A DNA stretch of 61,725 nt from JAAYCI01 sp964370165 (GTDB lineage Bacteria; Bacillota; Clostridia; Oscillospirales; Ruminococcaceae). The position numbers were made by a program, and so were the translations under genes. How positions within the stretch are numbered: position 1 is the stretch's first letter; each line of letters opens with the position of its first letter. The stretch spans positions 1-61,725 of the forward strand of contig CAYJIG010000007.1 of the NCBI GenBank assembly GCA_964370165.1, written 5' to 3'. Under the pieces are notes generated by a model. It was not told the origin of the DNA, ran no database searches, and worked only from the letters and a program-made list of their open reading frames with translations. Of the stretch, positions 1 to 9,120 are shown one piece after another.

Positions 1-2
1 CA

Positions 3-503
3 GACGACAGGATCTTGTCGGCAGAAAGAAGCGCGCGTGTTGCCAGCTACTTTGAGAGAAGCGCGGGATTTCCGCCATACAAGCTATTGGCGACGGGATA
101 TGGTCGGCATTATCCAATAGGTGACAACAGTACAGATGAAGGACGTGCTTTAAATAGACGTGTTGACCTTGTGGTTGTTGGCAACGACCCGGACACATTG
201 ATGGCAGCTTTGGCTGAATCTTCGCAGGTGTATTTCCCGGATGATCAAACTGAGTTCTTTGAAGGTCCGCCCGAGGAATTGCCCAGCTCAACCATAGCAG
301 ACTTACCTTCAGGGCAAGTGGCAGGGGGTCTTGACACTTCAGACCTTACTCCGGAAGAGGTTGAAGGCATCCAAGATGTAATTGATGACTATACCGCTCA
401 AGAGGAAACAGGCGCCGCAGACGCAGGAACTGTAGACGTAGGTACCGCAGATGCAGCGACTACTGACACTGCTACCGATGTAACTACTGATGCAGCTGGA
501 TAA
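3..503 (+). CDS. motB: Flagellar motor protein MotB, C-terminal part (5' truncated)
   Basis: Stator subunit that anchors the motor to peptidoglycan through an OmpA-like domain. The gene enters from outside the window, so the N-terminus, membrane segment and plug are missing. Visible are the end of the OmpA/MotB domain (SAERSARVASYF, then the GYGRHYPIGDN and NRRVDLVVV signatures). After this comes a tail of about 110 residues that is acidic and rich in Ala, Thr and Asp. The tail is unusually long and of low complexity near its end. fliM follows 46 nt downstream with no fliL between. The family call is confident; the tail has no assigned role. Confidence 0.88.
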   Translation, partial: DDRILSAERSARVASYFERSAGFPPYKLLATGYGRHYPIGDNSTDEGRALNRRVDLVVVGNDPDTLMAALAESSQVYFPDDQTEFFEGPPEELPSSTIADLPSGQVAGGLDTSDLTPEEVEGIQDVIDDYTAQEETGAADAGTVDVGTADAATTDTATDVTTDAAG

Positions 504-549
504 ATAAGCATGTGATTTAAAGATACAGCGACAAGAAAGGGGAGATAGT

Positions 550-1599
550 GTGGCCGAGGTATTAAGCCAAAATCAGATTGACGCGCTTTTGAACAGTATC
601 TCCTCGGGCGATGAAGTAACTAGCGATACTTCTGCTGGTGGAAACATAAAGGAATATGACTTTAATTCACCTAAAAAATTCACCCGGGAACAGCTGAGAA
701 CTATTGACAGCTTGCACGAAAACTTAGGACGGATTTTATCTTCTTATTTTTCTGGTATTTTAAGGGTATTTTGTGATATCAGCGTGATGCAAGTGGAAGA
801 ACAAAGATATTACGAATACAATAATGCTTTACCGGACATGGCCTTGATAGGATTGGTGGACTTGAAACCGACCAACATGAACTTGCCCGACTCCAACTTA
901 ATGCTGGATATGTCGAACAACCTATCTTTCTTTTTGATAGAAAGGCTTTTAGGTGGAATGGGAAGCGGTGGTGTGGTACAAAGAGACTTTACCGACATCG
1001 AGCTTGCCATAATGGAAGATATTTACAGAAAAATTACTGAGTATTTGCTGGAAAGCTGGAAAGACCACTTAGATGTGACGGGCGAGCTTAGCAGTATGGA
1101 AACCAACCCCAGACTAATTCAGGTATACGCACCGGAAGATATTGTGGTAATCACGGTGCTAAGCGTAAAATTGCGCGACATGGAAGGCACATTGTCCATA
1201 TCCATACCGGCCATGGGACTTGAAGCATATTTCGGAGAGTTTGTATCTAAATATGCCAGAACTGCCCATAAAATGAATAATGTACGGCTGGATAATATGC
1301 GGCAAGACCTGATAAAGAAAAGTTTGGACGAGGCCAGCCTTACAATGAAAGCTATTTTTGATGAAACCACTATGGATGTATCAGATGCACTTAGGCTGAA
1401 GCCCAATGATATTATTCCGCTGTCTAAAACGCTGAATGGTATCATAAAAGTGGAAGTGGATGACTCGCCGTGGTTTTCTGCACAGCTTGGTTTTTCAAGG
1501 AATAGAAAAGCTGTGAAAATCATTGAATTGCTTGAAATTCCTGAAGAGGATGAAGAGGAAGACGAGCATGAAGATGAGCAAATAGCAGAGATATCTTGA
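550..1599 (+). CDS. fliM: Flagellar motor switch protein FliM
   Basis: Switch-complex protein of the cytoplasmic C-ring that receives phospho-CheY. The GTG start follows a GGGGAG site at suitable distance. Residues 6-14 hold the N-terminal CheY-binding motif (NQIDALL), followed by the CheC-like middle domain and a C-terminal SpoA-type domain that would pair with FliY. Its 349 residues are slightly more than usual because of a run of Glu/Asp at about residues 333-345. It lies between motB and fliY in the flagellar operon, as in other Firmicutes except that fliL is absent. Confidence 0.97.
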   Translation: MAEVLSQNQIDALLNSISSGDEVTSDTSAGGNIKEYDFNSPKKFTREQLRTIDSLHENLGRILSSYFSGILRVFCDISVMQVEEQRYYEYNNALPDMALIGLVDLKPTNMNLPDSNLMLDMSNNLSFFLIERLLGGMGSGGVVQRDFTDIELAIMEDIYRKITEYLLESWKDHLDVTGELSSMETNPRLIQVYAPEDIVVITVLSVKLRDMEGTLSISIPAMGLEAYFGEFVSKYARTAHKMNNVRLDNMRQDLIKKSLDEASLTMKAIFDETTMDVSDALRLKPNDIIPLSKTLNGIIKVEVDDSPWFSAQLGFSRNRKAVKIIELLEIPEEDEEEDEHEDEQIAEIS

Positions 1600-1668
1600 A
1601 ATTGATGTATAATTCAGTGTAAAATAATAAGTGATATTAGAGTTAGCCATTGAAGAGGAGTTTTGTCT

Positions 1669-2901
1669 ATGGGGACAAATGAAGCAGGCGCTGGAAACAT
1701 GATTCTTTCTCCTATGGAAACCGACGCCATCGGTGAAATAATGAATATCAGCATGGGTTCGGCCGCAACGGCCATATCTCAGATGCTTGATAAACAAGTG
1801 GAGATCACCACACCGGTTGTAGGTATCCAAAAAATCGGCGATATTAAATATGAACATTATGAGCCCGCACTACTTGTGAAAATTATATACACAGTAGGAA
1901 TTACGGGTTCTAATGTAATGGTGTTTCGCCAGCATGACATGCAGATAATTTTAAATACTCTTATGGGTATTGGAGACGAGCCAAGCGATGACTTTGTGTT
2001 TGATGAGTTATCGATATCTGCGGCATGTGAAGTTATGAACCAAATGATGGGCTCGTCTGCTACTGCATTGGCAGAGTTTTTGGATAAAACTATTGATATA
2101 TCCACACCTGTTGCAAAGGTTATGGAAGATGAAAACACCTTCATGCAAGAGATAGGCTTATCTCCCGAAACAGAAGTTGCTACAATTACATTTAAACTTA
2201 CCATTAAAGATATGCTGGAGTCAGAGTTTGTCAGTGTATTGACAACAGATCTTGTGAAAGAGATGCTGGGACAATTCATGGGTGGCGAAGAACCAATACT
2301 GGCACCGGCCGCGGCACCACCACCGCCGGCTGCTGCACCTCCACCACCTGCTGCTGCACCACCTCCTCCGGCTGCTGCACCACCTCCACCGGCTGCTGCA
2401 CCACCTCCACCGGCTGCTGCGGCGCCACCAATGCCTCAGCAGGCAGCACCGCAAGACCCTGCAGCATATGCCGCTATGCCACAACAAATGCCGTATCCAC
2501 AACAGGCTTATGCGCCGCCACCCGGATACCCACCGCCGGGATATGTGGCCGCACCGCCTCTTAATGTCAGACCGGTAGAGTTTCCTGAATTTGCACAAGG
2601 CGCATACGCCGATGGAATTCCGGTTATGGGAAATAACATGGATTTAATCATGAATGTGCCGCTGGACGTGTCCATTGAAATCGGCACAACCAAAAGGAAA
2701 ATCCGTGATATTATGGGGTTCACCGCCGGCACGGTAGTCGAGCTTGAAAAGCAAGCCGGCGCACCTGTAGACATAGTGGTAAACGGCCAACTGATAGCCC
2801 ATGGTGATGTAGTGGTTATTGATGACAACTTCGGTGTCCGCATCACAGAGATAGTGGGAACAAAAGAATTGCTTAACTCTTTAAGTGAGGGAAAAGAATA
2901 A
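1669..2901 (+). CDS. fliY: FliY/FliN-type flagellar motor switch phosphatase
   Basis: C-ring protein that combines a CheC-like CheY-P phosphatase with a FliN (SpoA) domain. Both phosphatase helices keep the E-x-x-N pattern (EIMN near residue 20 and EVMN near residue 123), so both sites look active. They are joined to the C-terminal SpoA domain (about residues 320-405) by a linker of some 100 residues rich in Pro, Ala and Gln. The linker opens with tandem AAAPPPP units. The ATG at 1669 is preferred over the TTG at 1663 because GAGGAG (1655-1660) is then 8 nt away rather than 2. cheY follows. Confidence 0.95.
   Translation: MGTNEAGAGNMILSPMETDAIGEIMNISMGSAATAISQMLDKQVEITTPVVGIQKIGDIKYEHYEPALLVKIIYTVGITGSNVMVFRQHDMQIILNTLMGIGDEPSDDFVFDELSISAACEVMNQMMGSSATALAEFLDKTIDISTPVAKVMEDENTFMQEIGLSPETEVATITFKLTIKDMLESEFVSVLTTDLVKEMLGQFMGGEEPILAPAAAPPPPAAAPPPPAAAPPPPAAAPPPPAAAPPPPAAAAPPMPQQAAPQDPAAYAAMPQQMPYPQQAYAPPPGYPPPGYVAAPPLNVRPVEFPEFAQGAYADGIPVMGNNMDLIMNVPLDVSIEIGTTKRKIRDIMGFTAGTVVELEKQAGAPVDIVVNGQLIAHGDVVVIDDNFGVRITEIVGTKELLNSLSEGKE
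2305..2440 (+). repeat. Tandem repeat coding an Ala/Pro linker in fliY
   Basis: About five imperfect 21-nt units, each built from GCTGCTGCACCACCTCCACC-like sequence, code for AAAPPPP repeats. They form a rigid, polyproline-type linker between the phosphatase and SpoA halves of FliY. Such slippage-prone repeats often vary in number between strains. Confidence 0.85.
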
Positions 2902-2946
2902 AAACTACTAACTTTAAAAATATTAATAGGTAAAGGGGAAAAAACG

Positions 2947-3312
2947 ATGGAAGACAAAAAGATTATGATTGTAGATGACGCTGCTTTTATGCGCATGATG
3001 ATTAAAAATAGCCTCACAGGTCAAGGTTACACTAATTTAATTGAGGCAGCAGACGGCCAAGAAGCGCTGAATACCTATAATGCAGAAAAACCCGACTTGG
3101 TTATCATGGACATCACCATGCCAAACATGGATGGTTTGCAGGCATTGCAGGCGATTAAAGCGGCTGATCCCAACGCTAAAATAGTAATGTGTTCTGCCAT
3201 GGGCCAGGAATCTATGGTTGTGGACGCTATTCGTTTTGGCGCACTTGACTTTATTGTAAAACCATTTAAACCCGATCGTATTCTGCAAACAGTAGAAAAA
3301 ATTCTGGGCTAA
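2947..3312 (+). CDS. cheY: Chemotaxis response regulator CheY
   Basis: Single-domain receiver that carries the signal from CheA to the flagellar switch. Asp10 and Asp11 form the acidic pocket, Asp55 (in VIMDITMP) is the phosphorylation site, and the KPFKP segment supplies the conserved Lys. There is no output domain (121 residues). An AAAGGGG site precedes the ATG. The position between fliY and fliO is the usual one in Firmicutes, which favours CheY over a stand-alone Spo0F-type regulator. FliY and CheC encoded nearby would dephosphorylate it. Confidence 0.94.
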   Translation: MEDKKIMIVDDAAFMRMMIKNSLTGQGYTNLIEAADGQEALNTYNAEKPDLVIMDITMPNMDGLQALQAIKAADPNAKIVMCSAMGQESMVVDAIRFGALDFIVKPFKPDRILQTVEKILG

Positions 3313-3372
3313 TATACTTTTTTAAAAAAGGTGATCGATTAAAATTGGCTTGATGGTTTGGGAGGAACGAGC

Positions 3373-3750
3373 TTGACGGCGTTAGATTTGATAGGACGCA
3401 TTACGGGTGCCATTGTAGCTCTTGTGCTGGTGCTTTTAAGCGCTTGGCTGATTTTACGTTGGATAGGTAAAAAAATGCCGGGTGTCAGTGGTGGTTCAGC
3501 CAGACTAATCCAAGTGCTGGATCGCTATGGTGTAGGACGTGGAAGTACTTTGCTCCTCATTCGTGTACAAAGCAAGGTGATGCTTGTTGCTATCAGTGAG
3601 CACACGGCTGAAAAGCTGTGTGAGTTTGACGACCCTGAAGAAAAAATTACTTCCATGAGCAAGGCAGCAGACACGATGGATTTTTCAACTGTTTTAAGCG
3701 GGGCGATTAAGCAATTTAAAAATCGTGGTAACAAGGGAGAGGGCGGATGA
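3373..3750 (+). CDS. fliO: Flagellar biosynthetic protein FliO (FliZ)
   Basis: Small membrane protein that helps assemble the FliP ring of the flagellar export gate. There is one membrane segment near the N-terminus (GAIVALVLVLLSAWLILRWI), then a cytoplasmic domain with the DRYGVGRGSTLLLIRV pattern typical of FliO. The TTG at 3373 is chosen because GGAGG (3361-3365) lies 7 nt before it; the longer reading from 3358 would place that site inside the coding sequence. The stop overlaps the fliP start (ATGA). The product has 125 residues. Confidence 0.88.
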   Translation: MTALDLIGRITGAIVALVLVLLSAWLILRWIGKKMPGVSGGSARLIQVLDRYGVGRGSTLLLIRVQSKVMLVAISEHTAEKLCEFDDPEEKITSMSKAADTMDFSTVLSGAIKQFKNRGNKGEGG

Positions 3751-4568
3751 AAACAAATCTTTCCCACAAAGAAAACAGATTGGTACTGCGCAAGCTAAAG
3801 CGTTTACTTTTGCTTTCGCTGATACTCACAGTTGTTTTTTCTACCGTCATGGCGGTGAGCGCTTACGCAACAGATCTGACAATCAACGTATCACCGGGCA
3901 CAGAACCGGGCGAGATGGGCGCAATAGAAGTAATTTTCATTTTAGCCTTTTTAGCGTTACTACCGTCTATCATTTTAATGATGACGTGTTTTACACGTGT
4001 TATCATTGTGCTTAGTTTTTTACGTAGCGCAATGGGCACTGCGCAAAGTCCGCCAAACATAGTGATGACAGGTTTAGCGCTGTTTCTATCGCTGTTTATT
4101 ATGATGCCGGTACTTAGTGAAATGAACGAAGTAGCATATCAGCCTTTTAGCGATGGTGAGCTGACAAGTACAGAGGCTCTTACCGAGGCCTCAGTTCCCT
4201 TGAAGCGGTTTATGCTGGCGCAAACCAGCCCGGATTCGCTTGCGCTCTTTTTAGACTTGTCAAACGCTGAAGTTCCGCAAGTGGAAGACCCTGCAAACCC
4301 GGTAGAACTACTTGACTTATCACTACTTGTCATCACGCCGGCGTTTTTAACCAGCGAGATATCCAGGGCGTTTTTGATGGGATTTTTCATTTACCTCCCA
4401 TTTTTGGTAATTGACTTGGTTGTGGCCAGTGTTTTGATGAGTATGGGTATGATGATGCTACCGCCGGCCATGATTTCTTTACCGTTTAAGCTACTTATGT
4501 TTGTGCTGGTGGATGGCTGGAATTTAATGATGGGTACATTGGTGAATTCGTTTGAAATTTTCACATAA
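3747..4568 (+). CDS. fliP: Flagellar export gate protein FliP
   Basis: Core membrane subunit of the type III flagellar export gate. The N-terminus has a cleavable-looking signal sequence (LLLLSLILTVVFSTVMAVSAYA). Four membrane segments follow, with the family signatures MMTCFTRVIIVLSFLRSAMG and FLVIDLVVASVLMSMGMMM. Length (273 residues) is normal. The start overlaps the fliO stop. It is followed by a 116-nt gap containing a terminator-like hairpin before fliQ, which is unusual inside this operon. Confidence 0.97.
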   Translation: MKTNLSHKENRLVLRKLKRLLLLSLILTVVFSTVMAVSAYATDLTINVSPGTEPGEMGAIEVIFILAFLALLPSIILMMTCFTRVIIVLSFLRSAMGTAQSPPNIVMTGLALFLSLFIMMPVLSEMNEVAYQPFSDGELTSTEALTEASVPLKRFMLAQTSPDSLALFLDLSNAEVPQVEDPANPVELLDLSLLVITPAFLTSEISRAFLMGFFIYLPFLVIDLVVASVLMSMGMMMLPPAMISLPFKLLMFVLVDGWNLMMGTLVNSFEIFT

Positions 4569-4604
4569 GACTAAGCCGGAAAATCATCTTGGCTGAGTGT
4601 AAGG

Positions 4605-4629
4605 TCTCTGCCTTGGCAGAGATTTTTTT
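4605..4629 (+). terminator. Terminator-like hairpin between fliP and fliQ
   Basis: TCTCTGC (4605-4611) pairs perfectly with GCAGAGA (4616-4622) across a CTTG loop and is followed by seven T (4623-4629). This is an intrinsic-terminator architecture inside the operon. It may lower expression of fliQ-flhA and beyond, act as an attenuator, or mark a processing site. Confidence 0.65.
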
Positions 4630-4684
4630 GAAAACAAACGATGATAAAAATGCAGGATGAAATTTTTAGTGTGGAGGAAAAACT

Positions 4685-4948
4685 GTGTCACAAGGTGAAA
4701 TTTTAGATGTAATGCGGCAGATGCTGATGGTGTGTATTCAGTTGGCGGGTCCTCTTTTGCTGGTAAGTATTGCCGTGGGCTTGATTGTGGCTATTTTCCA
4801 AGCCGCCACACAAATTAGTGAACAGACATTGACATTTGTGCCGAAACTCTTGGCAATGTCGCTGATGCTCTTGTTGCTTGGAGGCTGGTTTTCCTCTTCA
4901 ATCATAGATTTTGTAGAGTATATATTTGGTATAATGGCAACAATATAA
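4685..4948 (+). CDS. fliQ: Flagellar export gate protein FliQ
   Basis: Small two-helix membrane subunit that packs around the FliP-FliR export gate. Its 87 residues match the family. The two membrane segments are PLLLVSIAVGLIVAIFQAAT and the LLAMSLMLLLLGGW region, with the conserved QAATQISEQTLTFVPK loop between them. The GTG start lies after a GGAGGAAAA site. It follows the hairpin at 4605-4629, and fliR starts 15 nt downstream. Confidence 0.95.
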   Translation: MSQGEILDVMRQMLMVCIQLAGPLLLVSIAVGLIVAIFQAATQISEQTLTFVPKLLAMSLMLLLLGGWFSSSIIDFVEYIFGIMATI

Positions 4949-4963
4949 GGCAGGAGAGGCTAA

Positions 4964-5752
4964 ATGACAGTAGATGTACTGTTCACCAATGTGCTGGTGT
5001 ATATGCTGGTGTTTGTACGCTTCGCAGGTATGATTCTTTTGAATCCTATGTTTTCGCGTAGTAACGTGCCCAACATTGCACGAATGGGTCTTGTATTGTT
5101 TCTTAGCTTGCTGATAGCACCAATGCAACCGCAAGAGAGTATGCAGGCAGTATACCAGATGAATGGGTTTGTATATGCATTTAGCGCAATAGGCGAGCTG
5201 GCCATAGGCGTTGTTTTTGGATATATTTTCCAGGTTTTTTACTACTTGCTGTTTTTTGTAGGCGATGTTATGGATACCGATATCGGCCTTGCAATGGCAA
5301 AAAGCTTTGACCCAACGACGAATATTCAATCAGGTTTTTCCGCTAGGATTGTAACGCTACTGTTTTCTTTGTATATTTTTGCCACGGGAAGCCATTTGAC
5401 CATGATCCACATTTTTGCAGACACTTTCACCGCCATTCCCACAGGCGCTTTTTCTATAGAAGTAAGTATTGTCACCTTTGCATTACAGCTTTTCACCAAT
5501 GTGTTTTCGCTTGGAATGAGGCTGGTGGCGCCAATGATGGTGGCGGAATTTATATTGCAGGCGTCAATGGGCATTTTGATGCGATTTATACCGCAGATAA
5601 CGGTGTTTGTTATAAACTTTCAGCTACGCATATTGCTAGGCATTATAATGCTTTTTGCATTTGCTCCTTATATAGGCCAATTTATCGATTCGTACATTGA
5701 TACATTATTTGACAGCTTGGTGCAAGCGTCACAAACAATGAGCGGAACGTAA
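4964..5752 (+). CDS. fliR: Flagellar export gate protein FliR
   Basis: Multi-pass membrane subunit that completes the FliPQR export gate. About six membrane segments are visible. The family patterns FVRFAGMILLNPMFSRSNVP near the N-terminus and GEL..G...GYIFQVFYYLLFF in the middle are present. Length 262 is normal. It sits between fliQ and flhB with a GGAGAGG-type site before the ATG. No anomaly is seen. Confidence 0.96.
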   Translation: MTVDVLFTNVLVYMLVFVRFAGMILLNPMFSRSNVPNIARMGLVLFLSLLIAPMQPQESMQAVYQMNGFVYAFSAIGELAIGVVFGYIFQVFYYLLFFVGDVMDTDIGLAMAKSFDPTTNIQSGFSARIVTLLFSLYIFATGSHLTMIHIFADTFTAIPTGAFSIEVSIVTFALQLFTNVFSLGMRLVAPMMVAEFILQASMGILMRFIPQITVFVINFQLRILLGIIMLFAFAPYIGQFIDSYIDTLFDSLVQASQTMSGT

Positions 5753-5826
5753 GCGGCAAAAAACAGTGTATTTTCCGCTGGAGTATTTTACGGTAGGCGA
5801 GACGGTCATACAAGGGGGGATTTGGC

Positions 5827-6909
5827 TTGGGTGGTGGCGAGAAAACCGAACAAGCCACAAGTAAACGGAAAAGAGACGAGCGCAGAAAAGGTAATGTTTT
5901 TAAAAGCCAAGAGGTAGGAACATTGCTGGGCCTGGTGGGAATAGTATACTCTCTTCAGTTTGCAGGAACCTTGATTATAAGCTCGATACAAGGCGGGTTC
6001 AGGTGGTTTTGGAGCATAGCATCAACACAATACACGATTAACGATGCAATATTACGCACTACATTCATTCAAGGCGCTATTGCATTTATTTCAGCAGCCG
6101 GTATACCGTTAATTGCATCTATATTGATAGCCATCGCCGTTACTATGGCTCAGACAAAGGGTCTTGTCAGCTTTGAAAAGCTTAAACCTAAATTTGACAA
6201 AATGAACCCTTTAAATGGCATCAAACGCATGTTCAGTATGCGTGGAGCGGTAGAGCTAGTGAAGTCGATTTTAAAGATTCTTATACTTGGATATGTGATT
6301 TATACAAAATATATAGAATATCTGCCGGGTCTTCCAAGACTGATGGAAATGGAATACACTAATAGCCTTTCGTACGCCGCGGTATTTTTCATGGACCTTA
6401 TAGTAGATGTTGCGGTGGTATTTGCGTTTTTGGCGGCGGCAGACTATTTTTACCAGCGATGGCAATACGAAAAAGATTTACGCATGACAAAACAAGAAGT
6501 AAAAGAAGAGTATAAGCAAATGGAAGGCGACCCTCATATAAAGAGCCAAATCAAGCAAAAGCAACGTGAGATGTCCATGGGTCGCATGATGGAAAATGTG
6601 CCGGAAGCGGATGTGGTTATCCGTAACCCAACCCACTACGCAGTTGCAATCAGGTATGAAACAGGCAAAAATAAAGCACCGCTGGTAATTGCAAAAGGTG
6701 CAGACTATGTGGCCCTGCGCATAATAAAAAAAGCAGAAGAAAGTAAAGTTACTATAGTAGAAAATAAACCTTTAGCACGTGGTATTTATGAAAATGTACC
6801 ACTTGATGCAGAGATATCAGAGCAGTTTTTTGCGGCGGTGGCCGAGGTGCTGGCTTTTGTGTACAGCACGGCAAAAAAAGACAAAAACCCACTTTTAAAG
6901 AAACATTAA
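5827..6909 (+). CDS. flhB: Flagellar export switch protein FlhB
   Basis: Membrane protein that changes export substrate specificity from rod/hook to filament by self-cleavage. The N-terminal GEKTEQATSKRKRDERRKGN signature, four membrane segments and the cytoplasmic NPTH autocleavage motif (Asn267-Pro268) are all present. So it should be competent for the switch. The start is TTG at 5827 after an AAGGGGGGA site. flhA follows after 33 nt. Confidence 0.97.
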   Translation: MGGGEKTEQATSKRKRDERRKGNVFKSQEVGTLLGLVGIVYSLQFAGTLIISSIQGGFRWFWSIASTQYTINDAILRTTFIQGAIAFISAAGIPLIASILIAIAVTMAQTKGLVSFEKLKPKFDKMNPLNGIKRMFSMRGAVELVKSILKILILGYVIYTKYIEYLPGLPRLMEMEYTNSLSYAAVFFMDLIVDVAVVFAFLAAADYFYQRWQYEKDLRMTKQEVKEEYKQMEGDPHIKSQIKQKQREMSMGRMMENVPEADVVIRNPTHYAVAIRYETGKNKAPLVIAKGADYVALRIIKKAEESKVTIVENKPLARGIYENVPLDAEISEQFFAAVAEVLAFVYSTAKKDKNPLLKKH

Positions 6910-6942
6910 CCAACATATTAAAACCACGAGGTGTGAAAAAGC

Positions 6943-9018
6943 GTGCTTAAACGTATGAACCCAATGAAGAATGGTGTCGCCATGTTTGTTATTTTGGCGA
7001 TATTGTTACTTATTGTTCCAACGCCAACGTGGTTGCTAGACACGATGTTTATCTTAAACATCGCATTATCGCTGATAGTAATGCTTATCACCATGTACAT
7101 CAAAGAACCACTGGAGTTCAACATTTTCCCGTCAGTGCTCTTGATTACCACGGTGCTACGTTTATCTTTGAACGTTGCCGCCACAAGACGCATCTTGTTT
7201 GCGGACGGTGACGCAGGCGCGGTAATTCGGGCTTTTGGCCAGTTTGTTATGCAAGACAACATGGTTATAGGCTTTGTTATCTTTTTAATCATCGTTTTAG
7301 CGCAATTTATGGTTATCACTAAAGGTAGTGAACGTGTGGCTGAAGTTAGCGCGCGTTTCACCTTGGACGCTATGCCGGGCAAGCAGATGGCGATTGACGC
7401 CGACTTGAACAGTGGGCTGATTGACGAAGACACTGCACGCATGCGCCGCACGAAAATCCAGTCAGAGGCTGACTTTTTTGGTAGCATGGACGGTGCGACG
7501 AAGTTTGTTAAAGGCGACTCTATCATTGCTATTGTCATCACGTTCATAAACTTGATAGGCGGTGCGATTATAGGTTTTCTTGCCGGAAACGGCGACTTAA
7601 ACACTATATTAGACATTTACGCCACAGCAGCTGTGGGCAACGGTCTGCTTAGCCAGATACCTTCTTTGCTTATCTCGGTAGCCACCGGTATGGTGGTAAC
7701 ACGTGGCAGTGCCGACGATGCTCTTAACACCGTTGTGGCAAAGCAGTTTATCGGCCAGCCTATCGCCATCATAATTTCAGGCGTGGTAATGATGCTACTT
7801 ATGGTCATAGGCTTCCCGCCACTTCAGATATTTATGATTTCTGCAATGCTTATCACACTTGGTATTGTGCTGCTGCAAAAAAGTATGGTTTCACAAAAAA
7901 GGCTTGAAGCGCAGGAGGCTTTGGTTGAGGGTGAAGTCACCCAAGAGATAACCAGCGAGGCCACCTACTATCGCAACATCGACAATGTATATAGCCTGCT
8001 CACGGTGGAACAGGTAGAGATGGAGTTTGGATATTCTTTGCTTGCCTTGGTGGACGAGGCGTCCGGAGGCAGTTTTGTAGACAGGGTGGTTATGTTTAGA
8101 AAGCAGTTTGCCCAGGAAATGGGCATGGTAATACCGTCTGTACGCTTAAAGGACTCCGGAAACTTAAACCCAAATCAATACACTATCCGATTTAAAGGCG
8201 AACAAGTGGCGATAGGCGATGTATTGGTAGACCATTATTTAGCGTTGTCGCCGGGTGATACGGCAGAAATAGTGGATGGCATTGATGCCATAGAGCCGGC
8301 TTTTGGTATACCGGCGAAGTGGATAAGCGAAGACAAAAAACCAAAGGCAGAACTTGCCGGATACACATTGGTTGATCCTACATCAGTGATGATCACACAC
8401 TTGGCCGAGGTAATTCGCCAACATGCGTATGAGCTATTAAACCGTCAAGAGGTCAACAACATGCTGGCCAACTTGCGAAAAACCAACGAAACTATTGTGG
8501 AAGACACCGTTCCCAGTATTGTCAGCGTCAGTGACTTGCAAAAAGTACTTGCGAATTTATTGCGTGAGGGTGTGCCTATAAGAGATCTTGAGACTATTTT
8601 GGAAATACTGGGCGATTATGGCGGAACAGTAAAAGACACCGATATGCTGACAGAATATGTACGTCAGGCGTTACGTCGCAGTATTTCGCATAAGTTTAGC
8701 GAAGCCGGCCAGCTGAAAGTAATTACGCTGGACGCCAAGATTGAAAACACTATAATGAACGCAGTGAAAAAGATGGAAGGCGGCAGTTATCTTTCGCTGG
8801 AGCCGGATGTAATCCAGTCCATTGTCACTGTTGTGAATGAAGAAATAGAAAAAATCAAAGATTTAGTACCGGCTATTATTATATTAACCAGCCCGATAGT
8901 GCGCATTTATTTCAAGAAACTGGTAGATCAGTTTTATCCACGTATCACGGTACTTAGTTTCAACGAGATTGATACCGATATTCAGATACAAGCACTTGGA
9001 AATATTAGCACAGGTTAA
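6943..9018 (+). CDS. flhA: Flagellar export protein FlhA
   Basis: Largest membrane component of the export apparatus. It forms the nonameric cytoplasmic ring that receives chaperone-substrate complexes and uses the proton gradient. There are about eight N-terminal membrane segments (residues 1-330). The conserved cytoplasmic loop reads RFTLDAMPGKQMAIDADLNS. The C-terminal ring domain contains the PSVRLKDSGNLNPNQY segment. Length 691 is normal; the start is GTG. The genes usually next in Firmicutes, flhF and flhG, are missing: sigD follows after 102 nt. Confidence 0.97.
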   Translation: MLKRMNPMKNGVAMFVILAILLLIVPTPTWLLDTMFILNIALSLIVMLITMYIKEPLEFNIFPSVLLITTVLRLSLNVAATRRILFADGDAGAVIRAFGQFVMQDNMVIGFVIFLIIVLAQFMVITKGSERVAEVSARFTLDAMPGKQMAIDADLNSGLIDEDTARMRRTKIQSEADFFGSMDGATKFVKGDSIIAIVITFINLIGGAIIGFLAGNGDLNTILDIYATAAVGNGLLSQIPSLLISVATGMVVTRGSADDALNTVVAKQFIGQPIAIIISGVVMMLLMVIGFPPLQIFMISAMLITLGIVLLQKSMVSQKRLEAQEALVEGEVTQEITSEATYYRNIDNVYSLLTVEQVEMEFGYSLLALVDEASGGSFVDRVVMFRKQFAQEMGMVIPSVRLKDSGNLNPNQYTIRFKGEQVAIGDVLVDHYLALSPGDTAEIVDGIDAIEPAFGIPAKWISEDKKPKAELAGYTLVDPTSVMITHLAEVIRQHAYELLNRQEVNNMLANLRKTNETIVEDTVPSIVSVSDLQKVLANLLREGVPIRDLETILEILGDYGGTVKDTDMLTEYVRQALRRSISHKFSEAGQLKVITLDAKIENTIMNAVKKMEGGSYLSLEPDVIQSIVTVVNEEIEKIKDLVPAIIILTSPIVRIYFKKLVDQFYPRITVLSFNEIDTDIQIQALGNISTG

Positions 9019-9021
9019 GTT

Positions 9022-9051
9022 TTGCAACAAAGCGGATATTTGTGGTACAAT
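9022..9051 (+). promoter_or_regulatory. Putative sigma-A promoter of sigD (extended -10)
   Basis: TTGCAA (9022-9027), an 18-nt spacer and TACAAT (9046-9051) preceded by TGG, which forms an extended -10. It lies between flhA and sigD and could give sigD and the cheC/cheD end of the operon transcription independent of the upstream flagellar promoter. Confidence 0.5.
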
Positions 9052-9120
9052 AGAGATAAATTAAATTGCTGATGTTTAGATAAAAACTGACCGTTGCTAT
9101 GGCAGGGGAGGTGATGCAAC

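Noticed and set aside
2282..2578. Long alternative frames (98 codons plus, 63 and 125 codons minus) over the fliY linker
   Set aside because: They come from the GCT/CCA-rich tandem repeat, which stays open in several frames; the fliY frame is supported by both flanking domains.
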